From: Nelumbo lutea
Taxonomy: Eukaryota; Streptophyta; Magnoliopsida; Proteales; Nelumbonaceae
NCBI GenBank assembly: GCA_022828595.1
Contig: JAKGHH010000004.1
Location: forward strand, 85,092,270 to 85,156,269
Direction: 5' to 3'
Length of the DNA: 64,000 bases
In this document: positions 1 through 11,780 of the stretch, piece by piece
How positions within the stretch are numbered: position 1 is the first letter of the stretch
Layout: every line of letters begins with the position of its first letter
Position numbers and translations under genes: made by a program
Notes under the pieces: model-generated
What the model saw: the letters and a program-made list of their open reading frames with translations, nothing else
Told to the model about the DNA's origin: nothing
Database searches by the model: none

Positions 1-142
1 TGTACTCCTTCCAAACTGAGCCTAAAGTACTAAAAATGAAGTCTTTATTGTTATTATTATTACTTTTAATTTAATTCAAAGTGCATAAAATCATCACATG
101 ACCAATGTATTTTCACAGATTTGAGAAAGTGGTAAAAACTGA

Positions 143-437
143 GGCCCTGTTTGGCTCGTGGGAATGGAATTGGAATCGGAATGGGCTATTCCGATTCCAA
201 CTGTTTGGTTGGATGGAATCAAAATCCCATTCCCACTCCTGTTAATGGCATTCCCCCATTTGAGGGAATGGCCGTTTCTTGACCCTCCCTTACCCTTAGG
301 AATGAAATCCCATTCATGCTGATTCCAATTCCCATTCCCATTCTTATCTGAACCAAACAGATTTTGAGAATAGACCATTCTGATTCTGATTCCAAAGGAT
401 TTTGATTCCAATTCCAACAATTAACCAAATGAACCCT
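143..437. repeat. GGAATGG-rich miniature inverted-repeat element, copy 1
   Basis: The left end reads GGCCCTGTTTGG and the right end CCAAATGAACCC, so the ends form an imperfect terminal inverted repeat. The interior is built from GGAATTGGAATCGGAATGG-like stretches in both orientations, and open frames across it are low-complexity artefacts. A related copy lies near 20.1-20.35 kb. The CTGTTTGG ends resemble plant hAT-type miniature elements; the superfamily is inferred. Confidence 0.6.
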
Positions 438-962
438 GAATTTATTAGAAAATACAATTCACCATAACCCCAGCGATAAGATTAGTAATATTTAATTCAA
501 AATTAAGTTGCATTGCAATTAGAACAAATTTTAAAATATATAACTGTTATTTGCTAAATAGTGTGAAAATGAAAATCTTTTGGTAATCGAAACTCTATTG
601 CCCTTGTCATTTTGAGGCCATCAAGCCACAAAAGACTTGGATTTGTGAGGAAATTTGAATCTAGCACAACTCACACATACCAGCATAACTCAAAACATAT
701 CAACCATCTAAGCAAAAAGCAGAACAAAATCCATTCCAATTCACTAAAGTAACATCAGAAATAAAAATAAATTATTAAACCAGTGTTCTTGGAATGGGGA
801 GAAAAAAAAACATGACCCATTACTGACTCGAGTGGTTGAGTTACAGAATCAGTAACTGTATTAGTAGGATACAATGAGCTGATCAATTCCAAATATCACA
901 ACAAAAATCCTTTAAACCTCTTCAACAAGTTAAAAGTTGATATCAGAATCCATCATAGTCTG
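438..962. other. AT-rich intergenic stretch, 3' side of RanGAP
   Basis: No open frame with recognisable protein similarity and no repeat structure was seen. It should contain the 3'UTR and polyadenylation region of the minus-strand RanGAP gene, but no single signal stands out. Confidence 0.5.
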
Positions 963-2735
963 CTATTCCTCATTGCTGACTTCAAGACGTTCAAGTTTGG
1001 TTTCCAATTCATCCCCATTTTCATCACCTTTCTCTCCCCCTTCCTCGTCATTCTCATCAAAGGGCCCTAGCACATCAGGTGATTTCTTGAATATTTCCTT
1101 TTCCTCATTGCTGACTTCAAGATGTTTAAGTTTCGATTCCAATTCATCCCCATTTTCATCACCCATCTCTTCCTCTTCACCACCTTCTCCCCCTTCCTCG
1201 TCATTCTCATCAAAGGGCCCTAGCACATCAGGTGATTTCTTGAATATTTCCTTTACCTCATCAATACCTTCATCAGAAATGCAATTCCCATTGATATTTA
1301 GCAACTTAAACTCAGGCTTATTTACTACAGCTTGTGCTAAGGACCTCGCCCCAGCCCTTCTTACTGAATTAGTGCTGAAATCAACTTCTTCTAATAGACC
1401 ATGGCCTTCTTCCAGTGCTTTTCCGATCAGAATAGCACCCTTGTCCTTCAGTTCATTCTCAGCCAAGTTAAGCTTAGAAAGGAACTGTTTAGCTGCTATA
1501 CAGGCAGCTAAGGCCGGAGCAGCTTCAATGGTGATGTCATTCCCAGCCAGCTCCAATACAGATTCCTTCAGAGAATTAGCAAGAGCTATTGCCCCTTCAT
1601 TTTCTAAATTGAGATAGCTGAGGTAAGCCTCAGTTAGAGATGTATGTCCTCAAAGAGCTTTACTCAAGCCAAATCCAGCATCAACACCAAGCATATTGTC
1701 ACGCAGATCCAGTTTTTTCAAATGAGTACATGTACCTAGTGCCTCAGCCAGGGCAATACCTCCTTCAGAACCTACTCTTGTAGAGGAGCATCTGAAATCC
1801 TCCAATGCAGGAGAACGCATAATGACCTTAGAAATAGCAAATGCACCCTCGTCTCCTGTCATATTATTATGAAAATGAAGGACTTTAAGCTTCTCTGTGG
1901 AAGGAATCAATTCACTTACTGCTTGAGCAGCTTCCTTGGAAATGCCATCGTTCATTAAATAGAGCTCCTCCAAGTTATTCTGGGATTTCAACAGCATTTC
2001 AAATGCCCTGACACCCTTCTCACCCATTGCATTGTTTGAGAGGTTTAGGGACTTCAAAACACAACCTTCCAAGGCTGACGAGAATATATTCATTACTTCA
2101 AGGGCTTCCATTTCTGGCCGTCCAGCAACAAAATCTGAAAGGTCTACATCCGTCAATTGGTTCTTGAGCGACACTAAGATGGGTTCTGCAACATGGGCTG
2201 CACCAATCCCAAAGCTCGTGTTACTGAAGCATATCTTAGTGTATGCATTCCCTGGCTCCATTAATGGTTTTAGAAGCTCCTTTGCCTCGTCTTCCTCAAT
2301 AAAGGCCCGACGACCTCCAGATATATCAAATAATGTTGCATGAGGTGCAGTATCTTGGTCAGATATCAGACTGCCTTCATCCTCCTTGATTTGTGGGCCT
2401 CTTTTAAGAACTTCCAGCATGAGCTTACTAGATTCCTTGGCATAAAGTTGCACTGCAGAACCACCATTATCATCTGACTCCTCATGGTGCTGATTTGCAG
2501 CAGCAAAGGCTGCTTCTTCAATTTGTTTAGCATTCTCCTCAGCCTCTTCTTTGGTTAGAAGGCCATGCTTCCTAGAAAATATGGATGGAGTTGAAAGATT
2601 ATTGGACATTCGCTCCACAATAACCTGCCGTGTGTTTTCGCTAGGGGGCCACAGTGAAATCAAGCAATCTTCAAAAGACGGCATCCTAGAAAATGTGCTT
2701 GCTGCAAATATGTGTTGGAACGATAACATTAACTT
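963..2735 (-). pseudogene. RanGAP: Plant Ran GTPase-activating protein (RanGAP), interrupted by an in-frame stop
   Basis: RanGAP stimulates GTP hydrolysis by Ran and sustains nucleocytoplasmic transport; plant forms bind the nuclear envelope and cell-division structures through an N-terminal WPP domain. From the ATG at 2729 the reading shows LWPPSENTR near residue 27 (WPP domain), a conserved block containing AVQLYAKESSKLML, then leucine-rich repeats with DLSDFVAGRPE, LYLMNDGIS, HNNMTGDEG and LDLRDNM. At codon 360 (1650-1652) the frame meets TGA and then continues in the same frame through LRRs (LELAGNDI, LNLAENELKDKG, LLNINGN) into an acidic tail that stops at 963. A few codons before LELAGNDI also seem missing compared with family members. 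Intronless coding is normal for plant RanGAP. A polypyrimidine tract and AG (TTTTTCTTAG, minus strand) end just before 2735, suggesting a 5'UTR intron; a second acceptor would favour the ATG at 2684. Family assignment is firm. Loss of function is inferred from the stop, which would remove the last LRRs and the acidic tail. Confidence 0.85.
967..1254 (-). repeat. Tandem duplication of the RanGAP acidic C-terminal tail
   Basis: Two head-to-tail copies, 967-1101 and 1102-1254, each encode IFKKSPDVLGPFDENDEE followed by a Glu/Asp-rich run and ending LEVSNEE. The second is 18 bases longer and keeps the frame. RanGAPs usually carry one such tail, so the duplication is specific to this copy. Confidence 0.85.
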
Positions 2736-2741
2736 CTAAGA

Positions 2742-3329
2742 AAAACTTAACTAAAAAATTAAGACATCCAGTTCTCAAATGAAAAAATAAATAAATAAAT
2801 AAAACACCAAAAGGCTTGGATGAGTCAGCTAGTGCACCTCAGTAGCACTTTAATAGTTCAATGAGGTGAGTGGCTAACATTCAGTTCTAGCAACCACAAG
2901 CAATCCACTGACTAATCAACAAATTCCATGGTTCCTTGAACCCAAATCACAAGCAACACTTAGCCAATGGCACTCATCAAATCAAAATAATGTATTTGGT
3001 GGTACCAATGAATTTCTATGGTGCATATGAAAAAGAGATTCAAAGTCGCAGGACTCTAACATCCACTACTGGCCTATCTTATGCAAGCAGCACACTTTTT
3101 TCTTTGTATAGAGGAAAATGGGGAAGATACAAGGAGAAAATTGAGGGGTTACCAATAAAAAAAGAATATGAAGTTTATACAATGCACACATTGCATATGT
3201 GTTTGGTTTTCTTTATTTTAATTCAATAGCAATAGTTACTGATAAAAAATACAAAAAAAAAAGCATCTGGCAGGAAATTGGAGAACTAACTCTACCTAAA
3301 AGAAAACAAGAAATGAATATGTTATTTAA
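2742..3329. other. Non-coding stretch upstream of the RanGAP coding exon
   Basis: Nothing recognisable. If the RanGAP 5'UTR is spliced this is intron sequence. A short plus-strand open frame at 2936-3229 has no recognisable features and looks like chance. Confidence 0.4.
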
Positions 3330-3547
3330 GGGACCATTTGACAACTAAAGTTGCTCAATTTAAAGACTTGTTGCTTTATTTTTTAGTTGCTAAAATATTT
3401 AAATAATAAAATTTTCAAGGGTATAGTGATCTACCCAACTTCAGTTTTAGCCATTAAGGAACCTACAACCACCTTAACAACTTATTCACTAAAAGTCAAA
3501 GCAATAAGCTTTTCAGTTCAGAATCATTAGTTGTTATCAAATGGCCT
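3330..3547. repeat. hAT-like MITE of about 218 bp
   Basis: The left end GGACCATTTGACAAC is the inverted counterpart of the right end GTTATCAAATGGCC. The interior is AT-rich and non-coding. The sequence type CATTTGA at both ends is common in plant hAT miniature elements; no clear target duplication is seen. Confidence 0.6.
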
Positions 3548-3689
3548 CTAAATAGTGCACTAATTGAATAATGAGTCAATCCCAATCTGCAACTGCTACT
3601 GCTACTACTTTAATATGAAATGTATACTTTTCTTATGAAAACCATGAATATTTATTAAAGAAATATGGTTATGGTACCTAGGGAACTAC

Positions 3690-3800
3690 CCTAGGATCTA
3701 TTTTTTAACATAAAAAAAAAATTCATCACCTGGGCAACTAGGCAGGCGCCCCCCAATCGCCTAGCCTCGCCTGAGCGCCTTGAAAACTGTGCAAAAAGCA
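3690..3800. repeat. Fragment of a GCCTAGGCG-type repeat
   Basis: Contains CACCTGGGCAACTAGGC and GCCTGAGCGCCTTGAAAACT. The same vocabulary occurs at the ends of the repeat at 41743-42173, so this looks like a fragment of a related element. Confidence 0.4.
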
Positions 3801-4131
3801 TCTATTTCCTTGGTGTGTAATCAGGCTGAGTGTGGGAGGGAGACTACCAAACTTCTATTTCACAAGCACAGATGAAACAAATTTGTACACCCCAAGGTCT
3901 CACAACAAAAGAATACCCCCTAACCTAGGCCAGCTCAGTTGTCCTAATCTATAAATTATGTTTTCCGATTTTAACAGATCAAAGGACAACATGAATAAGA
4001 GAAAAAAAAATCAATCAAGCAATAAGAACATGAGTGAAGAAATAAAGAAATACAAAACATCTCTGAGGAGGGAATTGCCTGATTAAGATTTTCTTTTTTT
4101 TCATTGATCTTACTTGCTTAAGGTTTTACTC

Positions 4132-4411
4132 TTAATGATGCCTGTAACGAAGCCATTCAAATACTTGCTGACATAAAAAGGGGCCAAAATAATGAAAATA
4201 GAGTCTAAAAGGTTCATAGGGTTAACTAGAAAATTAACGAAGTAAAATTGAAATTGTAATTGTTATTAGTCTAGAGAAAATAAGACAATCAAGCACTGAT
4301 TATTACCATACACTCTTTGTAGAGCATTAAGGTAGAATGGGCATAGTTTTCTTGACAAGTTGCTTTCTAACTCATCATATGGCTGAATGGAAGGAACCAT
4401 AGCATAAAAGC
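4132..4411 (-). pseudogene. Possible last exons of an unrecognised minus-strand gene, split by the Copia insertion
   Basis: On the minus strand, an acceptor CTAG at 15995-15998 opens a frame that, after removing the Copia element and one copy of its target duplication, continues through 4411-4314. It contains AMVPSIQPYDELE and RKLCPFYLNALQR, then meets a GT donor (AAAGA|GTGTAT). A downstream exon at 4167-4132 follows an acceptor TTTTTTATGTCAG and adds QVFEWLRYRHH before TAA. The frame holds across the splice. I do not recognise the protein and found no convincing upstream exons between 16.0 and 18.0 kb. It could be a real 3' gene end or chance. Confidence 0.3.
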
Positions 4412-4759
4412 TGTAGAGAACACTGATGTGGACCCCACGGCTGTGGACCCCACTGTGTTCGTATGGCAGCACAGCATGTATTCTTTGTTAGTTATGTCAG
4501 TGTTAGTTGGTAGTTATTTCAGTTTTGTTGTTACAGCTTGTTATTTCAGAGCATTAAGGGCAATTCAGCTTTTTACAATTAGTAAACATATAAATATTAA
4601 GAGTGGGCCAGAAGATTGATTCTATTCGACCCTCTCTCTCCTTTTTCTAAAACCCTTTGTGTGCTTCTGCTTTCTCCCTCTTTTCTTCTTCTTTTCTCCA
4701 TCTGAAATCTTTCTTTTTACTTTCGGATTCAAGACCGATTGTAGTCTTGATCGACTAAT
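4412..4759 (+). repeat. Copia 5' LTR
   Basis: Starts TGTAGAGAACACTGATGTGG and ends just before the primer-binding site. It matches 15613-15985 throughout, except for a gap of about 25 bases after TTATTTCAG that is filled in the 3' copy. Confidence 0.88.
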
Positions 4760-5565
4760 TGGTATCAGAGCCAATCTAGGGTTCCTCGTGTGTGTCTAAT
4801 CCAGCCGACCACATAAGAATTGCCTAGGGCTGGAAGCTTAGAAAGAACTGTTCATTGGCTGATTATTGGAGGTTACCAATAGGGTTTGCAACTGTCCAAA
4901 GGCTTGTAGAGGCTTGGAGAGTGTTTTGGTAATCAGGAAGAATCAAAGAAGGTTAAAAGGATCAATATTAGGGTTCAAGCCAAGATTGAAGGTGGCGAAT
5001 AGAGTTTTCTGGGTAAGTTTTTATCTTTTCTTGAGACCGTCATCAGTCAAAGATAGGTTGGACTTATCTAGAAGGAGCGGCTGAGCTTCCCTTATTTTCT
5101 CAGAGGCGATCAGAGTTCACTGGAGTTTTATCTAGGGTTTGTTTTTAACCCTACGACCAGACTTGACTGTGGACCTATTTGGAAGGTGCGGCAAAGAATT
5201 GTTTTTTGTTCTTTATCACCTTTTGGGAAATTCCTAAATCTGTTTCAGCATTCCAGATTGTTTTCTAAGTGAGTTCTAGACTTGTTTCAGCTTCCAAGCC
5301 TGTTTTTTGGGGGTGAGAACCTTTATCAAGAATTGGACAGCTTAAAATTCAGAACCGTTGACTGGTTTCAGATCAGATCTGAACTGGGTTCACCCTAAAA
5401 TTCAAAACTGTCGATTGGTTTCAGATCAGATTTGAACTGAGTTCATACAGAATTCTGTTTTCCCCTTGTTTGTGGAAGACCTAGGCTGGCTGTTATCAGT
5501 TGTTTAAGTGTTGTTTTCTATTACAGTAGCTTTAAAAGCTGTTGATTGCTAATTCTTAACCAAGA

Positions 5566-6660
5566 ATGGAGTTCAAGAATCAGGGGGAAGGTGTTTTTGG
5601 GACTAGCAATTCTGGTAATATCTCTGAGACTGTATTTCAGATTACAACTATGAGGTTTGATGGATCCAACTACTTAGAATGGGCCCAATCGGCCATGATG
5701 GCTATTGGGGGTAGAAGAAAACTTAGTTACCTATGGAGAGATGTGAAAGAACCATCCAAGGAAGACCAAATGTATACTAAGTGGGTTATGGAAAATTACT
5801 TAGTTATGACATGGTTGTACAAATCTATGCAGCCACATATCAGCCGAAACTATTTGTGGGCAAAAACAACCAAGGAAATCTGTGATGTCATGAAAGAGAC
5901 CTACTCCCAACCCCTTAATGTTGCTAGGGCCTATGAATTGAAGTGCGAGGTTAATAACCTCAAGCAATGAGAGAAACCAGTCTTCGTTTGCTTCTCTACT
6001 TTGAAATCTCTGTGGCATGAAATTGACCATCTGGAAACACTTGAGTGGGAAAGTCAAAAGAATGCACAGACTCATAGAAAGCAAGTTGAGACTAATAGGG
6101 TTTTTGAATTACCAACTGGTCTGAATTCTGATTATGATATTGTGAGACAACAAATACTAACAAGGGACAGTGTGACCTTATCTCAAGCCTACTCATTGGT
6201 GCATAGTGAAGAGACTAGGAGAAAGGTTATGATGCAGTATCAACCCTTCCCACCAGCCTTGGCAACAGTTCAACCTAAGTCTGGGGGTGATTCAGAAAGG
6301 AATATGAAGAAGGAAGATAAGCGAGATCTAGTGTGTGAACATTGCAAGAAACCTAAGCATACTAAAGACACATGTTGGAAGTTGCACCCTCATCTAGTCC
6401 CAGCAAAACTGAGGAACAAAAGGGGTAATGCTCATATGGTTGTTAATACCGATTCTGCATCCTCATCGGGCACAAAAGGCACGCCTCTAGACACCTTAGC
6501 TGCTGTTCGGGCTGCCCTAACACAGTTGGAAAAGGAGGTTGGGAAATCAGCTCAATCATCTCAGTCATCATCAACTCCTTCCACATCAACCTTTGCTCAT
6601 TCAGGTACTCGGGCCTCAACTTACCATGCTTCAGCTCCAGGTAACATTGAACATTGTTGA
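5566..6660 (+). pseudogene. gag: Copia gag polyprotein, degraded
   Basis: Encodes the capsid/nucleocapsid portion of the element. The start MEFKNQGEG lies 0.8 kb into the element; the capsid region shows FDGSNYLEWAQSAM and LKSLWHEIDHLE, typical of plant Copia gag. A CCHC zinc knuckle, CEHCKKPKHTKDTC, sits at about 6335-6376 and would bind genomic RNA. The frame is broken by TGA at 5968-5970 and again at 6658-6660, where family members usually have Trp just before the protease. Both breaks are single-codon changes in an otherwise continuous frame. Confidence 0.88.
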
Positions 6661-7860
6661 GCAATAGACTCAGGTGCATCTGACCATATGACTAGCTTAC
6701 CATCACTGTTCACTACCTATCACTTATCTTCTGGTAGAGATAAAGTGTCCATTGTTGATGGTTCCCTTGTTCCCATTTCTAGCAAGGGAGACATCAAGTT
6801 GTCTAATACCATTTCCTTATCCTCAGTTTTGCATGTTCCTAAGCTTGATACTAACTTGCTTTTAGTCAGTAGTATTACAAAACATCTGAACTGTTTAGTA
6901 ACCTTCTTCCCTAACCGATGTGTTTTTCAGGACTTGGAAACAGGAAGGTGATTGGGACTAGCCGTGAGACGAATGGGATCTATCTGCTTGGAGAGAATTC
7001 TCATTGGAAAGATCATGAAGATAAGAAGCCTTTTGTTTCTCAGTCTGTTAGCCCGGTTATGCTTTGGCATAATCGGTTAGGTCATTTATCATTTCGGTCT
7101 TTGAAGAGTTTGTTTCCTAATTTGTTTGAGTCTGTTCAAATGTCAAATTTGATATGTAAGAGTTGTGAACTTGCAAAGCATTATAGAACATCTTATTCCT
7201 TGAGTAATAAAAGAAGTAGTAATTCTTTTGATGCTGTGCACACCAATGTTTGGGGCCCGTATCACATCCCTTCTATGGGGTGGGGGGTACAGATATTTCT
7301 TGTTGTTTGTTGATGACTAGACCTATTTTTCTTGGGTTTACCTTATGCGTTCTTGAGATGAGGTTCTTGCTCTGACCCAGACCTTTCATCAAATGATTTT
7401 AACCCAGTTCGGGATCAAAATCAAAATCCTCATATCTAAAAATGCGAAAGAATACTTTACCAAGCCATTGGCCTCTTATCTACTTGCTCATGGGATTATT
7501 CACCAGAGTACTTGTCCTTATACACCACAGCAGAATGGGGTTGCCGAGAGGAAGAATAGGCACATTTTGGAGGTGGTTAGAAGCATTATTTACCTCCAAT
7601 GTGCCTATCCGTTTCTGGGGCAATGCTATTCTCACAGCAGTGTATCTCATTAATCGCATTCCTTCACGAGTTCTTGACTTGAAGCCTTCGTTTAACCTTC
7701 TATACCCAGATGAAGAATTATTTACTATTCCCCTTAAAACCTTTGGTTGCACCTTCTTTGTTCAGATTCTTGTACTTCATCGTTCCAAATTTGACCCTAA
7801 GGCCTCCAAATGCATTTTTCTCGGTTATGCACAAACTCAAAAGGATTATTGTTGCTAATG
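6661..7860 (+). pseudogene. pol: Copia protease and integrase, degraded
   Basis: The aspartic protease motif AIDSGASDHM is directly downstream of the gag stop. The integrase follows with a zinc-binding region (LWHNRLGHLS and CKSCELAKH), then the catalytic core. The first catalytic Asp appears changed to Asn (HTNVWGP where HTDVWGP is usual). The second Asp block reads SKNAKEYF instead of a typical SDNAKEYF. The Glu is kept in NGVAERKNRH. Stops and frameshifts near 7313, 7390 and 7600 split it. C-terminal blocks LINRIPSRVL and FGCTFFV extend to about 7858. The remainder to 8292 is the linker towards reverse transcriptase. Confidence 0.88.
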
Positions 7861-8292
7861 AACCTACTTCCAGGAGGAGATTTGTCTCGATGAATATTAC
7901 TTTCTTTGAGGAAATACCCTATTACCCTAGGGTTTCTCCTCAGGGGGAGAGTAGTGAGAATGGGGAGAATGGGGTTTGTGAGAGTGGGGCTAACTCATCT
8001 AAAGTTCCTTTACCCATTCCATTGAGTGATGAGGGATGTAATGGGGAGGGTTGTCAGGGGTGTCAGGAGTTGAAAGTCTATCACAAGCGGTGGAGGTAGG
8101 TTGATTTCGGTCATCAGCAGTCCAGGCCAGCCCCAGTTCCTTCTGCGGATCTAGACCCAGGTACTACAGTCCCCTTATCAGATCCAAGTCCCACTGAGAT
8201 ACCTTCCACTGTTGCTATTTCGCTTTCTTTGGATGACATTGACCTCCTTGTTGCACTCCGTAAAGGGAAACGGCATTGCACCACATTCACAA

Positions 8293-8891
8293 TGATGGAG
8301 GCCCATCCCAAGGCCCATCTCACTCCTAGGGGCGACAGCTCCTAGGATAAGGCCAAGAGTCTAAGATAATTCAAGAATTCAAGAATTATCAAAATTCAAG
8401 AATTCAAGATCCATCAAGAATCCAAAGAATTCAAGACTCATCAAGAATTCAAGAATTCAAAGAATCCAAGACTCATCAAGAATCCAAAGAATCCAAGACT
8501 CATCAAGAATCCAAAGAATCCAAGACTCATCAAGAATTCAAGAATTCTAGATAATCCAAGATTCATGCATGGATAAGATCAAGGGAGATCGGACGGGGGA
8601 GATCAAGTCAAGAAGAGTTCGATCCTATCTACAAGTTTGAGATGTTTAGATCAAATCTAATTTCTTTTCCTAGTTCTTTTATAATTTCTCAATGTATTAT
8701 AAATACTGCTATTTCCCAGAATTATTAATCAATTCCATACTTCAGATTTTCAGAATTTCTTCAAGTTCTCTTCTTCCTATTTTTGCTGCCTTTTTCTCTC
8801 TCCTAGAGAAATCGGTGTTTTCGCTAGGTGCTAGCAGATGCCCGGTGCTTGCATAGCCAGCTCCGATTCTCATTGCTTCCACGCTGCGTCA
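8293..8891 (+). repeat. Gypsy-1 5' LTR with internal minisatellite
   Basis: 599 bp. From about 8365 to 8560 it is a run of CATCAAGAATCCAAAGAATC-type units. It carries about 40 bases around 8605-8650 that are missing from the 3' LTR, while the 3' LTR has extra minisatellite units. Confidence 0.93.
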
Positions 8892-9351
8892 GGTGGTATC
8901 AGAGCAGGGAATTCGCCCAGTCATGTCCAGCCCAGACGGTAGCAGTCGCAACCCACCCCGTGACGGAGATCAGGGGTTCCCAGCTGTTTGGAGAGCAATC
9001 GAAGAGCAGCGTACAGCCACACGTAACATCGAACAGCAGTTGGCAGAGGTGATTGAACAATTGCAAACCTTGTTACGGGAGGTTGTCCCATGAATCCGGG
9101 AAAATCCACAGCAGGTCGCAGGAGACGACCACGACAGACCATCCGTCGCTACTGCGTCCCAACATCCAGTTCTTGACGACGACAGCGATGATGATTTCGA
9201 ATTTGGTGGTGCTCCAATTCTTCCCGGCAACGACAGAAATGGTAGAAATTGGCACAATCAAGGTAATTTCAACCCCCGTAGGAATAATGATGAATTTAAA
9301 CTCAAGGTAGATATTCCTACTTTTAGTGGAGATCTTGGTATAGAGGGACTT

Positions 9352-10195
9352 TTGGATTGGATCACAGAAGTCGATAGGTTCTTTGATTACATGGAAATAC
9401 CAGAGGAACGAATGGTAAAATTAGTAGCTTTCCGATTAAAGGGAGGCGCATCTGTTTGGTGGGAACGGTTGAGAGAGACCCGGATGAGAGAAGGAAGGGG
9501 TCCTGTTCGAACCTGGAGGCGCATGAAACAATTAATTAGAAGTAGATTTTTACCTCCTGACTATAAACAATATATGCTTGAATCTTATCAGAGGTGGGCG
9601 CATGGTTCTCGTAGTGTTAATGAATATACATCTGAATTTTTGAGATTGGCTGAAAGAAATCAATTATCTAAAAGTGATAACCAGCAGGCAGCCCGTTATC
9701 TAAGCGGTTTAAGACCGTCTATCAGAGATAAAATTGGTGTACAGATGGTTCTTAGTGTGCAGGAAGCAAGAAACCTAGCCTTGAAAGCATAATTAATGTT
9801 CCAGGACAAAGCACGCAGTGATAATTATCGCCGATACAGCGGGAGCGACAACAGACCGGCAACTGTCGACAGGAACAAGTCAGTTCCGGCAGCATAACCT
9901 TCTCACCCGGCAAGTACAAGTAACGCCGGTAAGGCTACTACAGGAGGACATACTCGAGGTAATCCTTCCAACCCTCCTAAACCCAATAACCCTTATGCAA
10001 GGCCTGCTCCTACTAAATGTTTTAAATGTAATGAGGTTGGACATAGATCCAGTGACTGTCCCAGGAGGAAGGCAGTTAATATGGTAGAAAGGGAAGAGGA
10101 AGAGGTATATTGTGGACCTGATGGGGAGGATGAAGAGGGTCCATATGAACATGAGGAGTATAGTTGTGTGGTAAGAAAATTAATGTTGTCCTAGA
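9352..10195 (+). pseudogene. gag: Gypsy-1 gag, degraded
   Basis: Retrotransposon gag domain with FRLKGGASVWWERL, WRRMKQLIRSRFLPPDY, YTSEFLRLAERN and ARYLSGLRPSIRDKI. The first open segment ends at TAA 9790-9792, and the frame resumes with a CCHC knuckle CFKCNEVGHRSSDC (about 10018-10059) that binds RNA. Coding similarity begins upstream of the first Met, around 9290 (KLKVDIPTFSGDLG). A further TAG lies near 10191, within CCTAG, where CAG would be expected. Confidence 0.88.
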
Positions 10196-10199
10196 AAAA

Positions 10200-11780
10200 T
10201 AAGGATACTTCTCAACGGCACAGATTATTTCGTACCAGATGTACTGTCAAGGGAAAATTATTTAATTTAATCATTGACAGTGGTAGTCAAGAAAATATTA
10301 TTTGCAGGGATGTCATCCAACAATTATAGCTGGTTCCTGAAAAACATCCCAACCCATACACAATTGGGTGGATCAAGGAAGGAGGCAGCGCACGAGTGGA
10401 AGAACGCTGCAAGGTACCTTTTTCAATTGGTAAGTACCATGATGAAGCATATTGTGATATTGTAGATATGGATGCTTGCCATATTTTATTAGGGAGGCCT
10501 TGGCATTTTGATACAGATGCAAGGCACATGGGTAGGATGAATACCTACCAACTTGAAAAAGAAGGTACACGCTATACTTTGTTACCCATTGCAGAAAAAA
10601 ATGTTACAAAGGCACATGAGAAAAATTTCCTTACCATCACCCATCATCATGCTGAATTTGTTAAAGAATGTAAGGATACTCATGAGATACATTTGTTAGT
10701 AGTAAAAGGAGAAGATGTTAATGATGAAAATACAATTCCAGCTGAAATACAGGGACTACTGGATGAATTTAATGATGTAGTTCCAGAGGAGTTACCAAAT
10801 GAACTCCCTCCCATGAGAGATATACAACACCATATTGATTTTGCTCCAAGTGCTAGTCTACCTAACCTCCCACATTACAGGATGAGTCCCAAGGAGAATG
10901 AAATTTTACGTGAAAAGGTAGAAGAATTATTGAAAAAGGGACACATTCAAATCAGCATGAGTCCTTGTTCAGTACCTACCTTATTAACACCTAAGAAGGA
11001 TGGCAGTTGGAGAATGTGTGTCGACAACAGGGCCATTAACAAGATCACCATTGGGTACAAATTTCTCATTCCTCGGCTGAACGACATGCTGGATCAACTA
11101 GGCGGAGCTGTAGTTTTCTCAAAAATAGATCTCAGGAGTGGATATCATCAAATCAAGATCCGTCCCGGAGATGAATGGAAGACAGCCTTCAAGACTAGAG
11201 ATGGCTTGTTCGAGTGGTTGGTCATGCCCTTTGGACTAACCAATGCACCCAGCACTTTCATGAGGCTGATGAACCAGGTATTGCGCCCCTTCATTGGTAA
11301 ATTTGTGGTAGTCTATTTTGATGATATTTTGATATACAGCAAATCTATCACTGAGCATGTGGGACATATTAGGGAGGTCCTGAAAACATTGAGGGAAAAT
11401 AAATTATATGCTAATTTGAAGAAATGCATCTTTATGAATGATAATTTATTATTCCTGGGATTTATTATAAGCAAGGATGGTGTGAAAGTAGATGAGGAAA
11501 AGGTGAAAGCCATTAGGGAGTGGCCGACCCCATCCACTGTCACAGATGTCAGGCGATTTCATGGGTTGGCAACCTTCTATAGGCGTTTTATTAAGAATTT
11601 TAGTAGTATCATGGCTCCCATTACTGAATGCTTGAAAAAGGGGAAATTTCAATGAGGAGAAGAACAAGAGCAAAGTTTTGCTCTCATAAAAGAAAAGTTA
11701 TGCACTGCTCCTGTTCTTGCCTTACCTGATTTCAATAAATTATTTGAAGTTGAATGTGACGCCAATGGAGTTGGCATAGG
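10200..11780 (+). pseudogene. pol: Gypsy-1 protease and reverse transcriptase
   Basis: The protease motif NLIIDSGSQENI lies near 10265-10300, followed by TAG at 10327-10329. The long open part (10396-11655) contains the retroviral-type protease tail [10 protein letters not shown]. Reverse transcriptase blocks follow: [49 protein letters not shown] and the catalytic YFDDILIYS at about 11314-11340, all intact. TGA at 11653-11655 ([10 protein letters not shown]) replaces a Trp that is usual here and separates reverse transcriptase from RNase H. Confidence 0.92.

Noticed and set aside
94..420. Overlapping minus-strand frames rich in Gly/Asn/Trp
   Set aside because: They arise from the GGAATGG repeats and have no independent protein features.
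937..1617. Ser-rich plus-strand open frame opposite the RanGAP tail
   Set aside because: It is the antisense shadow of the Glu/Asp-rich RanGAP C-terminus.
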